Counted from the stretch's first letter, positions 28,601 to 41,164 are shown. The stretch is 64,000 nt of DNA from Cinclus cinclus (GCF_963662255.1 NC_085055.1:7603602-7667601), one strand, 5' to 3'. The notes: generated by a model from the letters alone, not told the origin. Made by a program: numbers and translations.

Positions 28601-31600
28601 TTGTCCAGTTCAGTAGAAAAAACATGACCCGCTACTATATTATATTTTTTCTGGTTTTTACTTTTCCTTTTATTTCCTGACTGTGCTAGAATATCCAGTG
28701 AACAAAAAAAAAGAAAGAAAAAGAAAAAAAAGCAAATTAATACATTAGCCTGTTAGTGGTTATCTTCCTAGGCAGGACTTGTGAAAATTTAGAGCATTTT
28801 AGATGTTCCAGCTGGCTGCTACTGTCAATTTTGACTGCTACAAAATTCACTCATACCTACTTATACCTATTTCTCTTGTCCTTTGGTAATTAATAAGTTA
28901 GAACTGCCAAAAAAAAAAAAAGAAAAAGAAAAAAATAAATAAAAAAATTATTACGGCAGTATTATAACAGGAACTATAAGCATCTAAAAAGTATGAAATG
29001 CCTTATTCTATGTTTAGAGCTGATTGTGCTATTTGTTAGTTGTGGCCTTGAAGTATTTTGATTTAATCTTAGAAAACAGGGCTGATCTGGATGAATTCCA
29101 GCTGAAGCTACAGGAATTGAAGAATTAAGCTACAGAACATAATGAAATTATTCAGTCCCATGCAATCTGATGAGCATCTCTGTGTGTAATGGGATGTGTG
29201 TGTGGTTGTATCTGAAGCTGGTTGTATACCATTGATTACAAAAGTACCTTTTACACATAGTGTAAGATAATTACTTTGTATGAAAAGCAGACTATTTTAA
29301 AGCATTTATTTTAATAAATACATTTAGCACTAGTTTTCTGTATGTGGGTATATTGTTAGTGAGTAGTATTCAAGGCTAAAGCCCTTACCTTTGTGCTGAT
29401 GCTGAAAACTATCAATTATAAAGCACCTAACAATGTTCTACCAATGAGCACTCTCTTTTAGTGGCATGTTCCTATTCCTCTCTTTAAAAGACAGATATTG
29501 CTGTGTGCAGGAGCACCAAGACTGGGGTACCATTGTTAGGGCTGATTAAGGGGAGGAGGAACTGTTCAAATTTTAGGGTTCTTTTTTTATCAGACATCTA
29601 TTGAACTGAATAGCATTTTGTTTTATATCACACTTTTTATGGCCTAGGTATCTCAAAGCTCTGTACAAAACAGTCTGTTTCGATAATAAATATTGCTAGA
29701 ATAGTGAATGTGTAGGCATCTATTGTGTGATCTGCAATAGCTCGCATACTCTTTGGCATTTGAACAATGCATTTAGGGAGTAGGGCGATGGGAATACATA
29801 AGATAGTTTTATTTGCAAATGTTAAAATAAATGTTTGAGAATCTTAACATTGAAACCAAAAGTAGGAGGAAAATGTTTATCTTGCGCCTTATAATTTGGT
29901 AAAACCTGCCTTGCATCCACCTGGATGCAGTGTTGCAGTTGGCAAGAAAAGCCATAGCAGAAATTGTTCAGTGGAGGGATGGAGTTCTTGAAAGAAAGAG
30001 TCTCCACCTACAAACGTCTCACAAGTGGTTTAGGACCACAGTGAAAACAATCCCGACCACTGAATTGTCTTTGTTACAGTGGTGGACCTCAGACTGCATG
30101 GAACAGATGCACAATTTCAGTTAATTTTGATTGTGTACAAGGAGAAAAGAGGAGGAGGCAAGTAATAAATGCTGAGGAGACAGTAAGAGACTGAGAAGGG
30201 GAAAATAAGAATGCTGGACAGTAAGGGATGTGTGCATCTCCTTCCAAAGCTGCTGGATCAGCCACAAACCGTGCTGGCACAGAGCTGTCCTCTGTGTCCT
30301 CAGTAAAATTCCTGCACTGCTAGCAGAGACTGTAAAAAAAAAAAAAATACATCTGCAGCTCAACCACCACAGTTCACAGTCCCTCACAGTGGAAATTAGG
30401 GGAAATAATAGAATTAGTAAAATCCTGTGTTGTCCCCAACAGGATAACTTGTCGTGACTGTGGTCTTTCCTACAGGTATGGCATACAGCTGTGGGTGGCT
30501 TCCTCTGACTGTGCACCCCAGATGCATTTTGTCCTTCTTTTCTCTAGATTTCTGGCTATCTGTGCCCTAGATCTAGTCATGGTCTCTCTCTCTCTTCTTT
30601 CTCAACCTCCATATGCTCTCATCTCCCTTTCAGCTCTTCTCTTCCCCCTCCCTCCTTCAGCCTGGAAAACACTGCACCCCTTTTCAAAGCCTTTATTTTT
30701 AGAAGAAAATAAAATACATGAAATCTGAATGACTTCAAAACCATATTCTGGTGCTTTCTCTTGCTTCTCAGTCCACTATTGTTGTTCAGACAGTGTATAG
30801 AGCACTATACCAAGTAATTGGGTATTATGTTTTGGACTGTAGTTCAGGCACTAAAAATAGCATATTGGTGACCACTTTGTTCCATATGCCTCCTTTATAA
30901 AAGGAGCTAACAGCACTTTTTCAGGTTTTCCATGTTGGAACATTAACTTCTAGCAGAGGTGCTATTCTTTTTGTGGTGAAAGCAAAATGAGTATGAGCTG
31001 GGGATGATCATTTCTTCCATGAAATTTTGTGAAACTCATTGCCACGTGATTATTTGCTATGACCAGGTTCACACTTGCAGGTTCAGGCTGACGCGTTGCC
31101 ACTGCTGTTGTTCGATGGTTGCTTTGTTGTTCTACCATTTTTTGTCCTGTGCTCTAAAAGACGGTGAAAGGCACTCACAAAATCACTTTCATTAAGACAA
31201 CCACCAAGTCAGACACTGTTATCAAAGGCTGATGGTCTTGGTGTTCAGATAGAAACACCTCACAGGAGCCTGATAATCAAAGATGATAAGAAATTCTGCC
31301 AATCATACTCTTACAAAGTGTATCAGCTGGACCACCAAAACTCAGGAACCCAAAGTACATGGTCACTTTTTGCAACCTCCTCTGTGCCGCCCACACTCAT
31401 GTAGATGATCCTCAGTGCTGAGCAATGGTTTCCATCTCTTGATGGGGTAACTGAATGTGGTCTTGAAAAGTTGGCTTGAAGGCCTCTTTGTTTGGAGCAT
31501 CTCTTCCTGTGTGCCCTTTCCTGCTTAGTTGTCAGAGGACCCCTGGCACATGCCTCTATTTCTGGAATCCTGTGGGTTATTTCCCTGCTCACTTCAGCCT

Positions 31601-33149
31601 CAGCCGGTGAGGTGGAGTTTCTGTGCACTGCTGTGAGGTGATCTCTTGCTTTCTCACTGTTGAGAAGAAGGATGACCAGCTGACAGTAAAATTGCTGATG
31701 AGCCCTTGGCTTTGTTACTGTGGTGAAACATGCATCATTTGACAGCTGCTTGTGCATGGAAAAAAACATAGATGATTAACGGTTTCCTATCATTTCTTGC
31801 TACTGATCTTCTTTGCTTATGACAGATGAGACTTAGATGTCTTTTTTTAAGAGACAGAGAGAGAAAAGGAGAATATTTAAACTTGTTCTCACCTAAGTCT
31901 TTTATGCTATCCTAAGGACCTTATTTGTAGTATAGATTTTATTGTCTGAATTTCAGCCCACCTAAAATGATATGTCATTCAGCTTTAAAAGGGAATGTGT
32001 ATTCTTCCCTGGTTGGATTTTTTTTTTTTTTTGAGAAAGGGTATAATGCTAATTTTACTTATTCAGAAATTAAAATAGCAAACAGTTTATATGAGGTGTT
32101 GATAATTACCTATATTACTGTAATGCTGTGACAGATGTTGGCAAAAAGAGGCAGAAAATGCCTACAGCTGTGCACTCCATGACATCCAGTTTATACTCAG
32201 ACAGAAGGCTAACAGATGTTCTGAACTGTCACTTTGCCTAAATGTTTTTAAAGTCTAAGGACCTGCTTTATAATTCACTAGGGCCTCATTTGGTTTCACA
32301 GAGGTCCTCAGAATTCCCATCTGTGACAATTAATGTCGAAGACTTTTATAAATCAACCCCTGTCCTTATAAGCCCTCTGCAAATAGATATTGTGTATCTG
32401 TATACTCTGGAGTCTTCTAATTTTTGTGACCTAGTTTTAAATTTCTGTTACTTGTATCAAGCATAACTCCTGTTTTGAGAAGGAACAGATTTGGGTGACA
32501 TGCATACAGTTTGAGCACCAGAGTCAAAAGACTGCTGATATAATTTACAGTGACCTGAGAATACCAATGTTAAAATATTTTTTATATTCTTGATGAATGC
32601 TATGATCATTTCTAAGGTGGCTGTAAAATGCTAACAACTTCCAGCTACTTGTTTTCCCAAAGGAAAATATAAATCTTGGTGGTATCTGACTAGACCACTT
32701 AAACAAACATGTTCAGCTGCCAGAGATATTCCTATAGGAGAGAAACTTTTTTTCAGAAATAGTTAAAACATTTAAGGGGAACTTTAAAAAACAAATAAAG
32801 GTTCATATATTAAATTATACTCTTTAAATTAAAAATGAAGATCTTATAAAAGTGATATATAGGTGATGTATACAAGTAGAAAAATATTTAAAATTGTCAT
32901 CTTCAAGCTCCGCCCAAATTTGCCAACATACCTTCAGATAAGTAAAAATTGTCTCTAGAGTAAAACAACTTAATACTTTATTGATAGCTGCCATTTCTTT
33001 TTAAAAGCTGAATTCCTGTTGTGCAGTATTTTAATAGTTTAAATATTGTGCTAACATAATCAGTGTTTGTCTTCTGTTCCCCAATCCTGTATAGAAGCAG
33101 AACTCCAAATTGTACATCTTTCTGGGTTTGTTTCTAAATTACTCCCCAC
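28601..33149. other. Gene-free AT-rich DNA
   Basis: Contains A-rich low-complexity tracts at about 28,700-28,735 and 28,907-28,947 and a T15 run near 32,020. Frames up to 148 codons (minus strand, 31,323-31,769) show no family resemblance. Confidence 0.7.
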
Positions 33150-33525
33150 ACTTAATTACGAGGATGAGAGGGATGCCTTATTCCTCTTTGTTATAGGCTA
33201 AGCTCTCAGTAATCCCAAACAAAAGAGCCAGTTCTGGAAGATATAGGATTTGCTAGCAGGATTATGGTCTCATAGATAATGATGTGCAGTCAGCAGAAGC
33301 GAAGCTTTATTTTAATTCAAATAAGCTAGTAAACAAACCACTGACAAGTCTGCTGGTGAGAGTAACTGGCTTCTGTTGCCACATTGGCAGCTAAATTATA
33401 GAAAATCTATTATACCCTGTTCACCATATGTTTAATTTAATACAGATACAAATTAAACTATCCACGGTGCCTATTAAAATGACAGTACATATTTTTTAAA
33501 TATATTAATGTTTTAAGATACATTC
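33150..33525 (+). promoter_or_regulatory. Candidate distal conserved block
   Basis: AT-rich segment with CCTCTTTGTTATAGG, CCCAAACAAAAGAGCC, AGTAAACAAACCACTGAC (forkhead-like), GTTTAATTTAATACAG and CAAATTAAACTATCC. It looks like a developmental enhancer by word content, about 16 kb upstream of SOX2. No protein frame of note. Confidence 0.3.
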
Positions 33526-35200
33526 TCCTGACCTTAAGAACGGCAGTGCTGATTTGGGAGAATACAGCAAAACACATGCTAGTCAACAGATTCTCTTCAA
33601 CAACAACAATGATTTGAAAAAAACAGAATATTAATAGTACAGTTTTGTAACAGATAATGAGGTTAATTGGGGTGTTTTACCTTCTAAGCGTCTGTTCTCA
33701 CACACTTCACTCCCCCTAGGTTCCTGGGCCTTGCATTTGATAGAAGTGGTTGATATCTAATCCTCTGTATACTTTTTAATTCAGTGCCAACTACAGTATG
33801 AGGGTGTTGCCCTTTTCCTGCTGCAAACTATTCCTCATTTCTGCATATTCTCATTTATTAGTGTTCTTTCAAATAACCTAGATTTCTTTGAATTGCTACT
33901 ATGTAATACTGTGAAGGGTTTCAAATTATGCAGAGGGTTTCCTGCTTAGGGCCTGTGTTGTTCAGAGGAAGAAGTGTTGAGTAGCACGTGTTGTGGCCCA
34001 TTGTGGGCCCTGACTGACTTGAGTTCTGTGGTGGTTAGTGTGAAAGCATGTATTGGAGAAAAATTAGAATAACAGGAGGCAAATACTGTAAGAGTCTAAC
34101 TAAGTATGGATGTTTCCAAATAACTGAATTTACCTCATAAAGTCAGTAAGTCACTGCAAGTTATGGGGACCAGCAGATGTTGCTGTCGTGAGGTGGTGAT
34201 GGGCGACTTGAAACTTTATTGAAACTACAGAGAAAGAAATTCATTTCCCCAAATTCACCCCTTGTATCTTAAAATAATGATGATGAAAAAATGTGCCAGT
34301 CAAAATATTGCAAGTGAAGAGCTCTCTGGACTTCCCTATGGTCCTCCTGCAAAGTTTGGAGCTCTCCTTTGCAGCTCCAGTCTGCTCACATCAGTAATAG
34401 GCATGCAATGACAATGTAAGTTTTATGAAATTGCTTGCTTGCAGATTGTGAATTGTCGCTTTACTCCATGTAATATAGCCAAAATTCAGCATTCAAAATT
34501 ATGTTCCCCACAATATTTAAGATGTAAGAGCACATGCAAATGTCATGTGAACATGTGGAAGTATGTGTGAAGGGAGTTCCTGACTCCTATAAATATGCAG
34601 CATTATATACCAGGCCCCAGACTGTATATTATTATATGTACAATGTATGTGTAGCATGTGTATGGGCATGAGATGTGCAGTGTAAAATGTGTGTATACTG
34701 TGTGCACATGTATGCTCATTGTATGTTTATTTTAATTTAATTTACCAAAACACTTTCAGAACCAATATATGTTTGTAATGTAGACATAACATACACAGGA
34801 ATTTAAGAGTTGTTGCAAACAAGTGTTACTTATTTGATAAATTTATCTTTAGTTTGTAAAAAAATGTCTGATTCCAAAGAAAATGGACATCTAAGGAGCT
34901 GAATGTGTAAAAGTATCAAGTCCAAGAGATATTTGGACTAAGTACAGGATATTACAGGTGCTATACTTTCTGCTCTTCTTCCCAGGAGAAATTTATCTTA
35001 AACCAAGTGATCATCTTTCATTAAAGGCATATTTATCACCACAGCTACCCATAGCAAAATTACTGCTATAATTGTTGAAGTAATGAATGAGCAGGCTTTT
35101 TCATAGCAGGCACGGGGGGAAAAAAAAGAAAAAACAACGGAACAGAAGAAAACTCTGCAATTTTAGGAGGCACATCTGAAGTTCTTCCATGTAGATTTCC
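33526..35200. other. Gene-free AT-rich DNA up to the composition boundary
   Basis: No gene is seen. A TGTA/TGTG-rich simple segment lies at about 34,550-34,735. GC content begins to rise at about 35.1 kb. Confidence 0.7.
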
Positions 35201-35229
35201 ATGCAGCAAAAGGCCGGCCTGCCCTGTAA

Positions 35230-35850
35230 ACCTGCCGCTCCTCGAGAGCTTCTCTTGTGCCCTACAGCTTCTTTGCTTTTGGCTAAATGGATTTTCTACC
35301 TTCCCATCCCTAAGGGCTGGGGGCAGCAACCAAAAGAACCCTGCTACCGGTGTGCCCCGAGTGTTCTGCTAAGGCTGCAGCGTGGTGGAAAGCGCGTCCA
35401 GCCTTCCCGGGGTGTGCATCTCTGGAGCACAACACCACGGCTCCCACTCGCATCTTTCCGGTACAAGAAGCGTGAACGTCGCTAAAGTGAAACGAGAGGC
35501 TGAGAACTTCTGGGAACAGTTTGGGAAGCCCCTTCTCCCAAGGAAGGAGTCCCGGTGGACACGCGGGGAGCGCCGCTCGGGGGGCGCGGGGGATCCGCGC
35601 CGCGCTCCCCGCGTGGGCTCTGCCGCGGGGCCGCTCCCCGCCCGGGCAGCCCGCCGGTATTAAACTTTAACCCTCTTGTCAGCGAGCCAGGATGCGAAAG
35701 AAGGGCTTGTCTCGTGTGGTGTGAGCCTCAGCTCCTCCGGGGAAGATTAACCTGGGAGCCCCGGCGCGGGGAGAGCGGGCCGTGCGCGGCGGAGCCGGGC
35801 ACAGGCTGGGGCTGAGCAGTGGAGGAGCCACTACGGTCACGGCAGGGGCA
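35230..35850. other. CpG island at the composition boundary
   Basis: First strongly CpG-rich block in the window (densest at about 35,555-35,650 and 35,755-35,815). It marks the switch from AT-rich desert to the SOX2 CpG-island domain. It could host a lncRNA promoter; no start site is identifiable. Confidence 0.7.
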
Positions 35851-36951
35851 GAAATATTCGCTGGGGCGAGAAATACCAGCAGCAGCCCGTCTTCCCCCTC
35901 TGCTTTGAAACAGCTTCAGTGCTTTGTCCTGAGAAGAAACTCCAAAATTCTGATTTTTTTTTTTTTCTGGATACAGTGTTGAGTCAGACTCAGCTCCTCT
36001 ACGGGAGCCTGTCTGGCAAAGACCTTAGTGGTCTGTTGGAATATGCAACTTAGAGATATATCCTATCTACAGCCAGTTTGGAGTAATCCGTTATTTTATC
36101 TATGCACTGGATGCAGGTGGTCTGGGTTTGGATGTTTTCTTTTGTTGGGGGTTATTTCCCCAAGCCTGAAATGAACTGTGAAAGCCAAAATTTGAGACAT
36201 TCATTTTCCCACCCCGTGGGATCGGTCTCGGAATAGAGACTTAAAGGTACCAATGGCCGTGTGGGAGCCCAGCCCTCCTCAGACCAGGGTAAAAATGCAG
36301 GTTGATTTGCGAATTTCTCTCAGAGCCCTTCCAATATGCGGCTCACTTTTTTACTTTTGTTTGTTCGTTTTTCTTTCCCTCCAGAAAAACTTAGAAATTG
36401 CTGCAAAAAGTTATAAAGTTGTAGCTACCCGGTCCACACACTGGTGATTTCGTTTCTGGTTATCTGCAAAATGAGCTTTAAGCCAATTTCGTGCTTCGGG
36501 CTCAAGACAGGGATTCGTATTTCCCTCCTAGATGCGTGGCATTCCTGGAATCTCTTTGTCAGCTTGCCGTAGGATGTTGCTGCAATTTGCCTGGAAAGTC
36601 TCTCCAAAATTTGTTTACAGCGGTTAAGAACAACGTGAAATTTCTGAGCCATCGGGTTGTTTTATCTGGAAAGGAAAAAAAATCATCTTTCATTGATAAG
36701 TCAGTATTAAACTATTCAGCGCCTGATTCCCATTTATCCCAAAGAAGCACCGTAGCTTCAAAATATGCATTTCCTACTGATCTCTTTCCTTCCTTGCTCT
36801 AAGAAATAAAATTTCTTAGGAAAAAAAAAAAAAAAGAAGAAAAAAAAAGTTCTCCTGGAGAAGCGGTACTTTCTTCCAGAAACCTAGAAAAGTTCTTGCA
36901 CGATTTCCTGAACTTTGACACGCTTGGCTCTTTTATGCCACTTTCTTCCCC

Positions 36952-36982
<31 letters not shown>

Positions 36983-37059
36983 TCCTGAGCACGTAAAGGC
37001 TATTGCAAAATGACGGGAGGTTGCCTGAACTCTGTGGCTGGAGATGAACTCTGCCACCC
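35851..37059. other. Gene-free stretch between CpG islands
   Basis: Ordinary to AT-rich sequence with a strong acceptor-like tract TTTTTCTTTCCCTCCAG (AG at 36,383-36,384) but no convincing donor after it. It ends at the C28 run. Confidence 0.6.
36948..36975 (+). repeat. C28 homopolymer
   Basis: Twenty-eight consecutive C after CTTTCTT. It can form an i-motif (C strand) or stacked G-quadruplex (G strand), and its length may be misassembled. Confidence 0.9.
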
Positions 37060-37250
37060 GCTCTCCGTACGAGTCCGCTCTTGGCGTTAAGCCTGGCCAG
37101 CAGAGCTCCCCGGCGCCGGCAGCGCCGCCCCTGCGCGGAGCCGTGCGGAGCTGCCGGGGCCGCTCCGGCGGGGCCGCAGCCGCCGCTCCGCGGCCGCCCC
37201 GGAGACGCTCCCCGCACCCTCCCCGCTCCGCCGGAACGAGCTGGGGAGAA
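37060..37250. other. CpG island
   Basis: Short, very GC/CpG-rich segment just after C28. Open frames here on both strands are Ala/Arg/Gly/Pro-rich artefacts of composition. Confidence 0.75.
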
Positions 37251-37969
37251 GATGTTTATCCTGAGATGCAAAATGGGTTGTTGAAAAACAAGCCATGTGC
37301 AAATAGTTTAATTTTCCGTTTTGATGCTTATCTTTGTCTCCCGAATTTCATCGGAGAGGCTTTAATTGGCGTGTGGGTAATAGTTCCTAAATAATCCCTT
37401 ATTAGATGACTTCAGACGAATTGCGAACCAATAACGTCTTAGTCCCAAAAGTGAAAGTAGAATTTGAAGGCTCGGGTCAGTTTTTGTCAAAGGGCTCATT
37501 TGAGCATCTTTTAGTTTGCTGAAAAAGCTAATTAAAGAACGTTTGAAGGTTAAAGTCATTATTCCGTGCTGTTGTCGTGCTACAAGTGAGCCGAGTTTTG
37601 TGAAAACACAAAGGGCAGAAGTCACAGAGGTGGATTACTGTCAGTCCAGGCTACAGAGGCACAGAGAACTGTGGCATTAATTCCTATAGAAAGGTAGACA
37701 AACACAGTCACTGACTAACAACTTTCCCGCAGAGCCCTATTGTCTAAGCACTTTCTACTGCTTTGGGGCTCTCTTCGAGTTGCTGCAGTCGTAACCAGAT
37801 CCCAAACTAGGTAACGGGGCGACTTTCGGGCGCAGAATTCTTGACCCGTGAAACAATTTTCACGACAAAAATCGCTGTGAGTCTTGGCGGCTCGCTCTAA
37901 CATTTATTTCCCTCTCCAGCGGTGCTAATTTATTCATTACTTGGCAGAAAGTTAGCAGCGCAGCAGAAC

Positions 37970-38480
37970 TCTGCTGGAGCCCGCAGCACCCTCAGCTCCC
38001 GCCGCCGCCGCCCGGCTGCTGCCGCCGCTGCGCTCCGCGGCCCCGGAGGGGCACAGCCGCGACCCCGGAGGGGCACGGCCGCGACCCCGGAGGGGCACAG
38101 CCTCGGCCCAGGAGGGGCACAGCCGCGACCCCGGAGGGGCACAGCCTCGACCCCGTTCGCGGGGCGGCTCTGCAGGCGCTCAGCAACTTTGCGGGCGGCG
38201 GCGCCGCTGCGCAAGAGCCACGCAAGAGGCGCGCTGCGCGGGAACTGCGCGCCGCAGAGGCTGCTGGAGCGCAGGGACAGGCGCAGGAAAATCCCGGGGG
38301 CTAATCCCGGGGATTGTCAGCAGCAGTTTGTGCCTTTGTGTGTGCGTGTGCGTGGACAGCAGATTGCAAAGCGGGGCACACAAAGATAGGCGCACACAGG
38401 CGCAGCCGGGGCTGCTCAGCCTCGCCTCCCCAGCGCCCGCTGCCTTCGCGCTGAGCCGCTTTGCCCCGCTCGCTCTCAAA
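37970..38480. other. CpG island with minisatellite
   Basis: GC-rich block including (GCC)n-type words and the 22-base minisatellite. No coding evidence. Confidence 0.8.
38039..38154 (+). repeat. 22-base GC-rich minisatellite, about 5 copies
   Basis: The unit GACCCCGGAGGGGCACAGCC plus GC is repeated about five times with small changes (ACGG for ACAG, CTCG for CGCG). It lies in a CpG island about 11 kb upstream of SOX2. Because 22 is not a multiple of 3, each copy shifts frame, so protein-like repeats read here on both strands are not coding evidence. Confidence 0.85.
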
Positions 38481-39069
38481 GTCTAGATTTTTAGGTCTGG
38501 CCACGACTGTAGATCTCCCCAAATTCAAAGAAACAGATGTTTGGGCTGATTATGGATGGGGGGAGGGGAGGGGGGATCCCTGCAGCTGCAACTCAAAGAA
38601 ATATATTGATAAAATATTTCAGTGTTAATAAATACGCAGAGATCAGCTCGACCTTGCGAGGTCTTTATTTTAATTTTTTCCCCCATATACAAAAATCTTT
38701 ATCAAACCTCTATTCTATGGCTTCAATAAACAGAACCCATTACCTCACGGCAGCTTTTGTTGGCCTGTATACAAGCGAGAACAAAATGGTTATTCAGGAG
38801 AACGCTTTCGATTTTTATTGTGTGTAGTATGCACAAAGAGCAGTGTTATTGTATTAAAAAGAACCATCTGTAGCAGAAACAATGGCATCAAATTATCTTT
38901 GAATACCCACTGCAAAAATATAAAGCTTTTTTATTATTCTTCTGCTGTACGGTGGGGGACAGAGAAGTGACTTTTTTGTTGTTGTGGGTGCATTCTTATA
39001 ACACACACACAAAATCAGCCATTGGGATTTTTTTTAAGCCATAAACGATTTTTTCCCCTCTTGTTCCAG
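38481..39069. other. AT-rich stretch before the candidate SOX2OT exon
   Basis: Contains AATATATTGATAAAATATTT and TATACAAAAATCTTTATC, an (AC)6 run near 39,001 and the polypyrimidine tract of the 39,070 acceptor. No gene is seen. Confidence 0.6.
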
Positions 39070-39345
39070 GGACTGCAGTTAAGAGCTAGGGCTAGGACTT
39101 GGAGGATGTGTAGGCAAACGGAAAGAGAGCCGGGGGAAGAAAAACCGAAATGGATTCATTCTCTCTCCTGGATGGAGGAGGAGAGGAGAAGAGAAGAGGA
39201 CGTGCGAGCTTCCTTCAGCTGCCTCTGTCCGGTGAAAAGTGCTCAGACCCCCGGGGCTGAGTCGGGCTCCGGAGTCCGCGCGGACTTTCGCGTTGAGCTG
39301 CCAATCAAACCGCTCACAGCCACCACCCTGCTCTGGCACCGACAT
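39070..39345 (+). ncRNA. Candidate SOX2OT exon (276 bases)
   Basis: Bounded by a strong acceptor (pyrimidine-rich TTTTTTCCCCTCTTGTTCCAG, AG at 39,068-39,069) and a consensus donor (ACAT then GTAAGTAG, GT at 39,346-39,347). It lies on the SOX2 strand, 10 kb upstream of SOX2. The interior runs from GGACTGCAGTTAAGAGCTAG to the donor and carries no convincing protein frame. SOX2OT is a multi-exon RNA in which SOX2 sits in an intron, so this fits. I cannot confirm by alignment; an exon of another lncRNA is the alternative. Confidence 0.5.
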
Positions 39346-40110
39346 GTAAGTAGCTGCAGCACAACTTTGACATTCACAGTTTTTTCCCCCCTCCTCCCCC
39401 GTGACCTTTAAAACGATCTGGAAATGTAGCTCCCACCTACGACCCGCCGCTCTGAGCTCCACCGCGTTAAGCTCGGGGACTCGCGCACGGGTTTGGGCTC
39501 GGCTGGAATTGCGCGGCCGCGCATCGCGAGCGAAGCGCTGGGCAGAAGCGCTCCCGGTCCGCGGGATGCCTCTGCCCTGTCCGCTCCTCCCCCGCGGAGC
39601 TCGCGGCCCGCGGGGAGCGCTCGGGCTGAAGCGGAGCCGGGACTCTGTCCCGCCGCCCGGGGCTGTTCCAGACGGGGCCGCTATTTTGGCGTTGCCCCGC
39701 GGGGCGAACCGCGTAGAGGCGCGCGGCTCCCGGCCGCGCATCGCACGGGGCGGCAGGCGCGAAGCCACCGCGCCGCTCCCAGAGATGCTCGGCGGGTTTC
39801 CGGGGCCGGGCGGTGCCCCCGGGCCGGGCGGTGCCCCCGGGCCGGGCGGTGCCCCCGGGCCGGGCGGTGCGCGGGGCGCGGAGCGGCCGCCGGGCGGGGG
39901 ATCCCCGGGCGCGCCGCTCTCTGCCGCCCCCTGTGGGCGCTGCGCGGCCGCTCCTCCCGCGGCGCTGCGCGGCGGCTCCCGGCCCAATCCCGGGAAAGCG
40001 GGGCCGGCCCCGCGGAGCTTCCCGCACGCCCAAAGCGGGGCTACACCGCGGGCAGAGGCGGCGCATCGCCGGGCCGGGCTCCGGCTGCGAGGGGTCCGCA
40101 CCGGGCAAGT
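39230..40110. other. Large CpG island overlapping the candidate exon end
   Basis: About 0.9 kb of dense CpG starting inside the candidate exon. Frames of 430 codons (minus) and 308 codons (plus) cross it, but both are Arg/Pro/Gly/Ala-rich, overlap antiparallel and pass through the 18-base repeat, so they are compositional. Confidence 0.8.
39804..39871 (+). repeat. 18-base GC-rich minisatellite, about 3.8 copies
   Basis: The unit GGGCCGGGCGGTGCCCCC is repeated nearly perfectly. The unit is a multiple of 3, so it gives Gly/Pro-rich repeats in every frame, which explains the long open frames across this island. G runs recur every few bases. Confidence 0.9.
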
Positions 40111-40700
40111 CGATAATAAATCATCAATACCTTTTAACTGCCCGCCGCTGCCTTCTGATGCACTTGGGGCTGGGAAAGGCCCGAATTTGACATATTGGCT
40201 CATTATAATACCATTTAAAGGGAAACTCTTTTTAGTTACAGTTAACAAAGTTGAGGTTGGATTTCCCCCTCTTCGCCTCCCCACCCCCCCCCCCTTTTTT
40301 TTTTTTTTCTTGGTAAGAATTTGGTAGATAAAGGTTAATCTTGGGCTGAATGATAGAGCTGTGATTGACAAGAGAAAAGGTGTTGAGGGCAGGTCGAGCT
40401 GTCTTATTTACAGCCCACTGCTTGCTATAGAGCCTTTGTTAGGACTGGAAAGCTAATTTAGTGCTGATCAAAAGCACCACAGAGTTAAAGGACTGGTAAT
40501 GACTGCTAATTTCATTTCAGCCTCATACATCCCCAACTGCTGTAATTAAAGACGTGCTATTTAAATACAGGTGAAGGGGTTTTGTAGTAGGGGGAAAGTG
40601 GGTAGCCGGTTACAATTTTATTTATGGTTAATATGGTAAAAGTCCAACATTCGATTTATGATTTTAGCGATTTGCTTTTTTGCACTCTTCTGCCCCTGCA
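40105..40700 (+). promoter_or_regulatory. Candidate enhancer block downstream of the CpG island at 39.2-40.1 kb
   Basis: AT-rich block dense in TAAT/ATTA cores, with AACAAAG near 40,245, CCTTTGTT near 40,434, TGATCAAAAG near 40,466, TAATTA near 40,545, and TTTATTTATGG. The TCF/SOX and homeodomain mix is typical of the neural enhancers scattered around SOX2. Interrupted by C11/T14 at 40,284-40,308. Evidence is motif density and composition only. Confidence 0.4.
40284..40308 (+). repeat. C11/T14 homopolymer junction
   Basis: Eleven C directly followed by fourteen T, and then TTGGTAAGAAT. A related C12/T11 junction occurs at 45,186-45,208, and its reverse complement type (A10/G9) at 41,074-41,092. 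Confidence 0.9.
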
Positions 40701-41160
40701 GAGCAGGGCTGGACGGCAGAGCCGGCCGTGCAGGGGCAGGGTGAAGACAGTGCGCCGCAAGAGATGGATGTGAGCCCCCAGCTAGCGTGCGGTTATCTTA
40801 TTTTTAATTATTCCCATCAAACGGCAGTCAGGAAACATCGGGAGCGCTAGGGAAAGGGGAGATGGAGGGGCACGTGTCAGCTTTTAAGTGCCTCTGCGGA
40901 AGCTCGGGTCCTCATATTATTATTATTTTTAATTAAATTATTTTAGCACTCCACGGCTGGTTCGCTGGCTCTGAGACGATGTAATTTCACAACCGATATA
41001 GCAGTTTCTTTCTGGAAAACATCAAAGGATGAAAGCTCTACATTTCCGTAGTTGGTTAAAATTGACGAGAGAGAAAAAAAAAAGGGGGGGGGAAGAGAAA
41101 GAAAAAAAAAAAAGAAAAAGAATTTAGCCTTTAATCTCTTTTTATCCACGACGACTAAAG
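40701..41160. other. Gene-free AT-rich stretch
   Basis: Includes TTATTATTATTTTTAATTAA near 40,917-40,940 and an A10/G9 tract at 41,074-41,092. A possible extension of the preceding enhancer-like block; nothing else is seen. Confidence 0.5.
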
Positions 41161-41164
41161 ATCT

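Noticed and set aside
39079..40371. 430-codon minus-strand frame, with 308-, 207- and 213-codon frames overlapping it
   Set aside because: All cross the same CpG island and 18-base repeat, are Arg/Pro/Gly/Ala-rich, lack domains and overlap on both strands. Stop codons are simply rare in such DNA.
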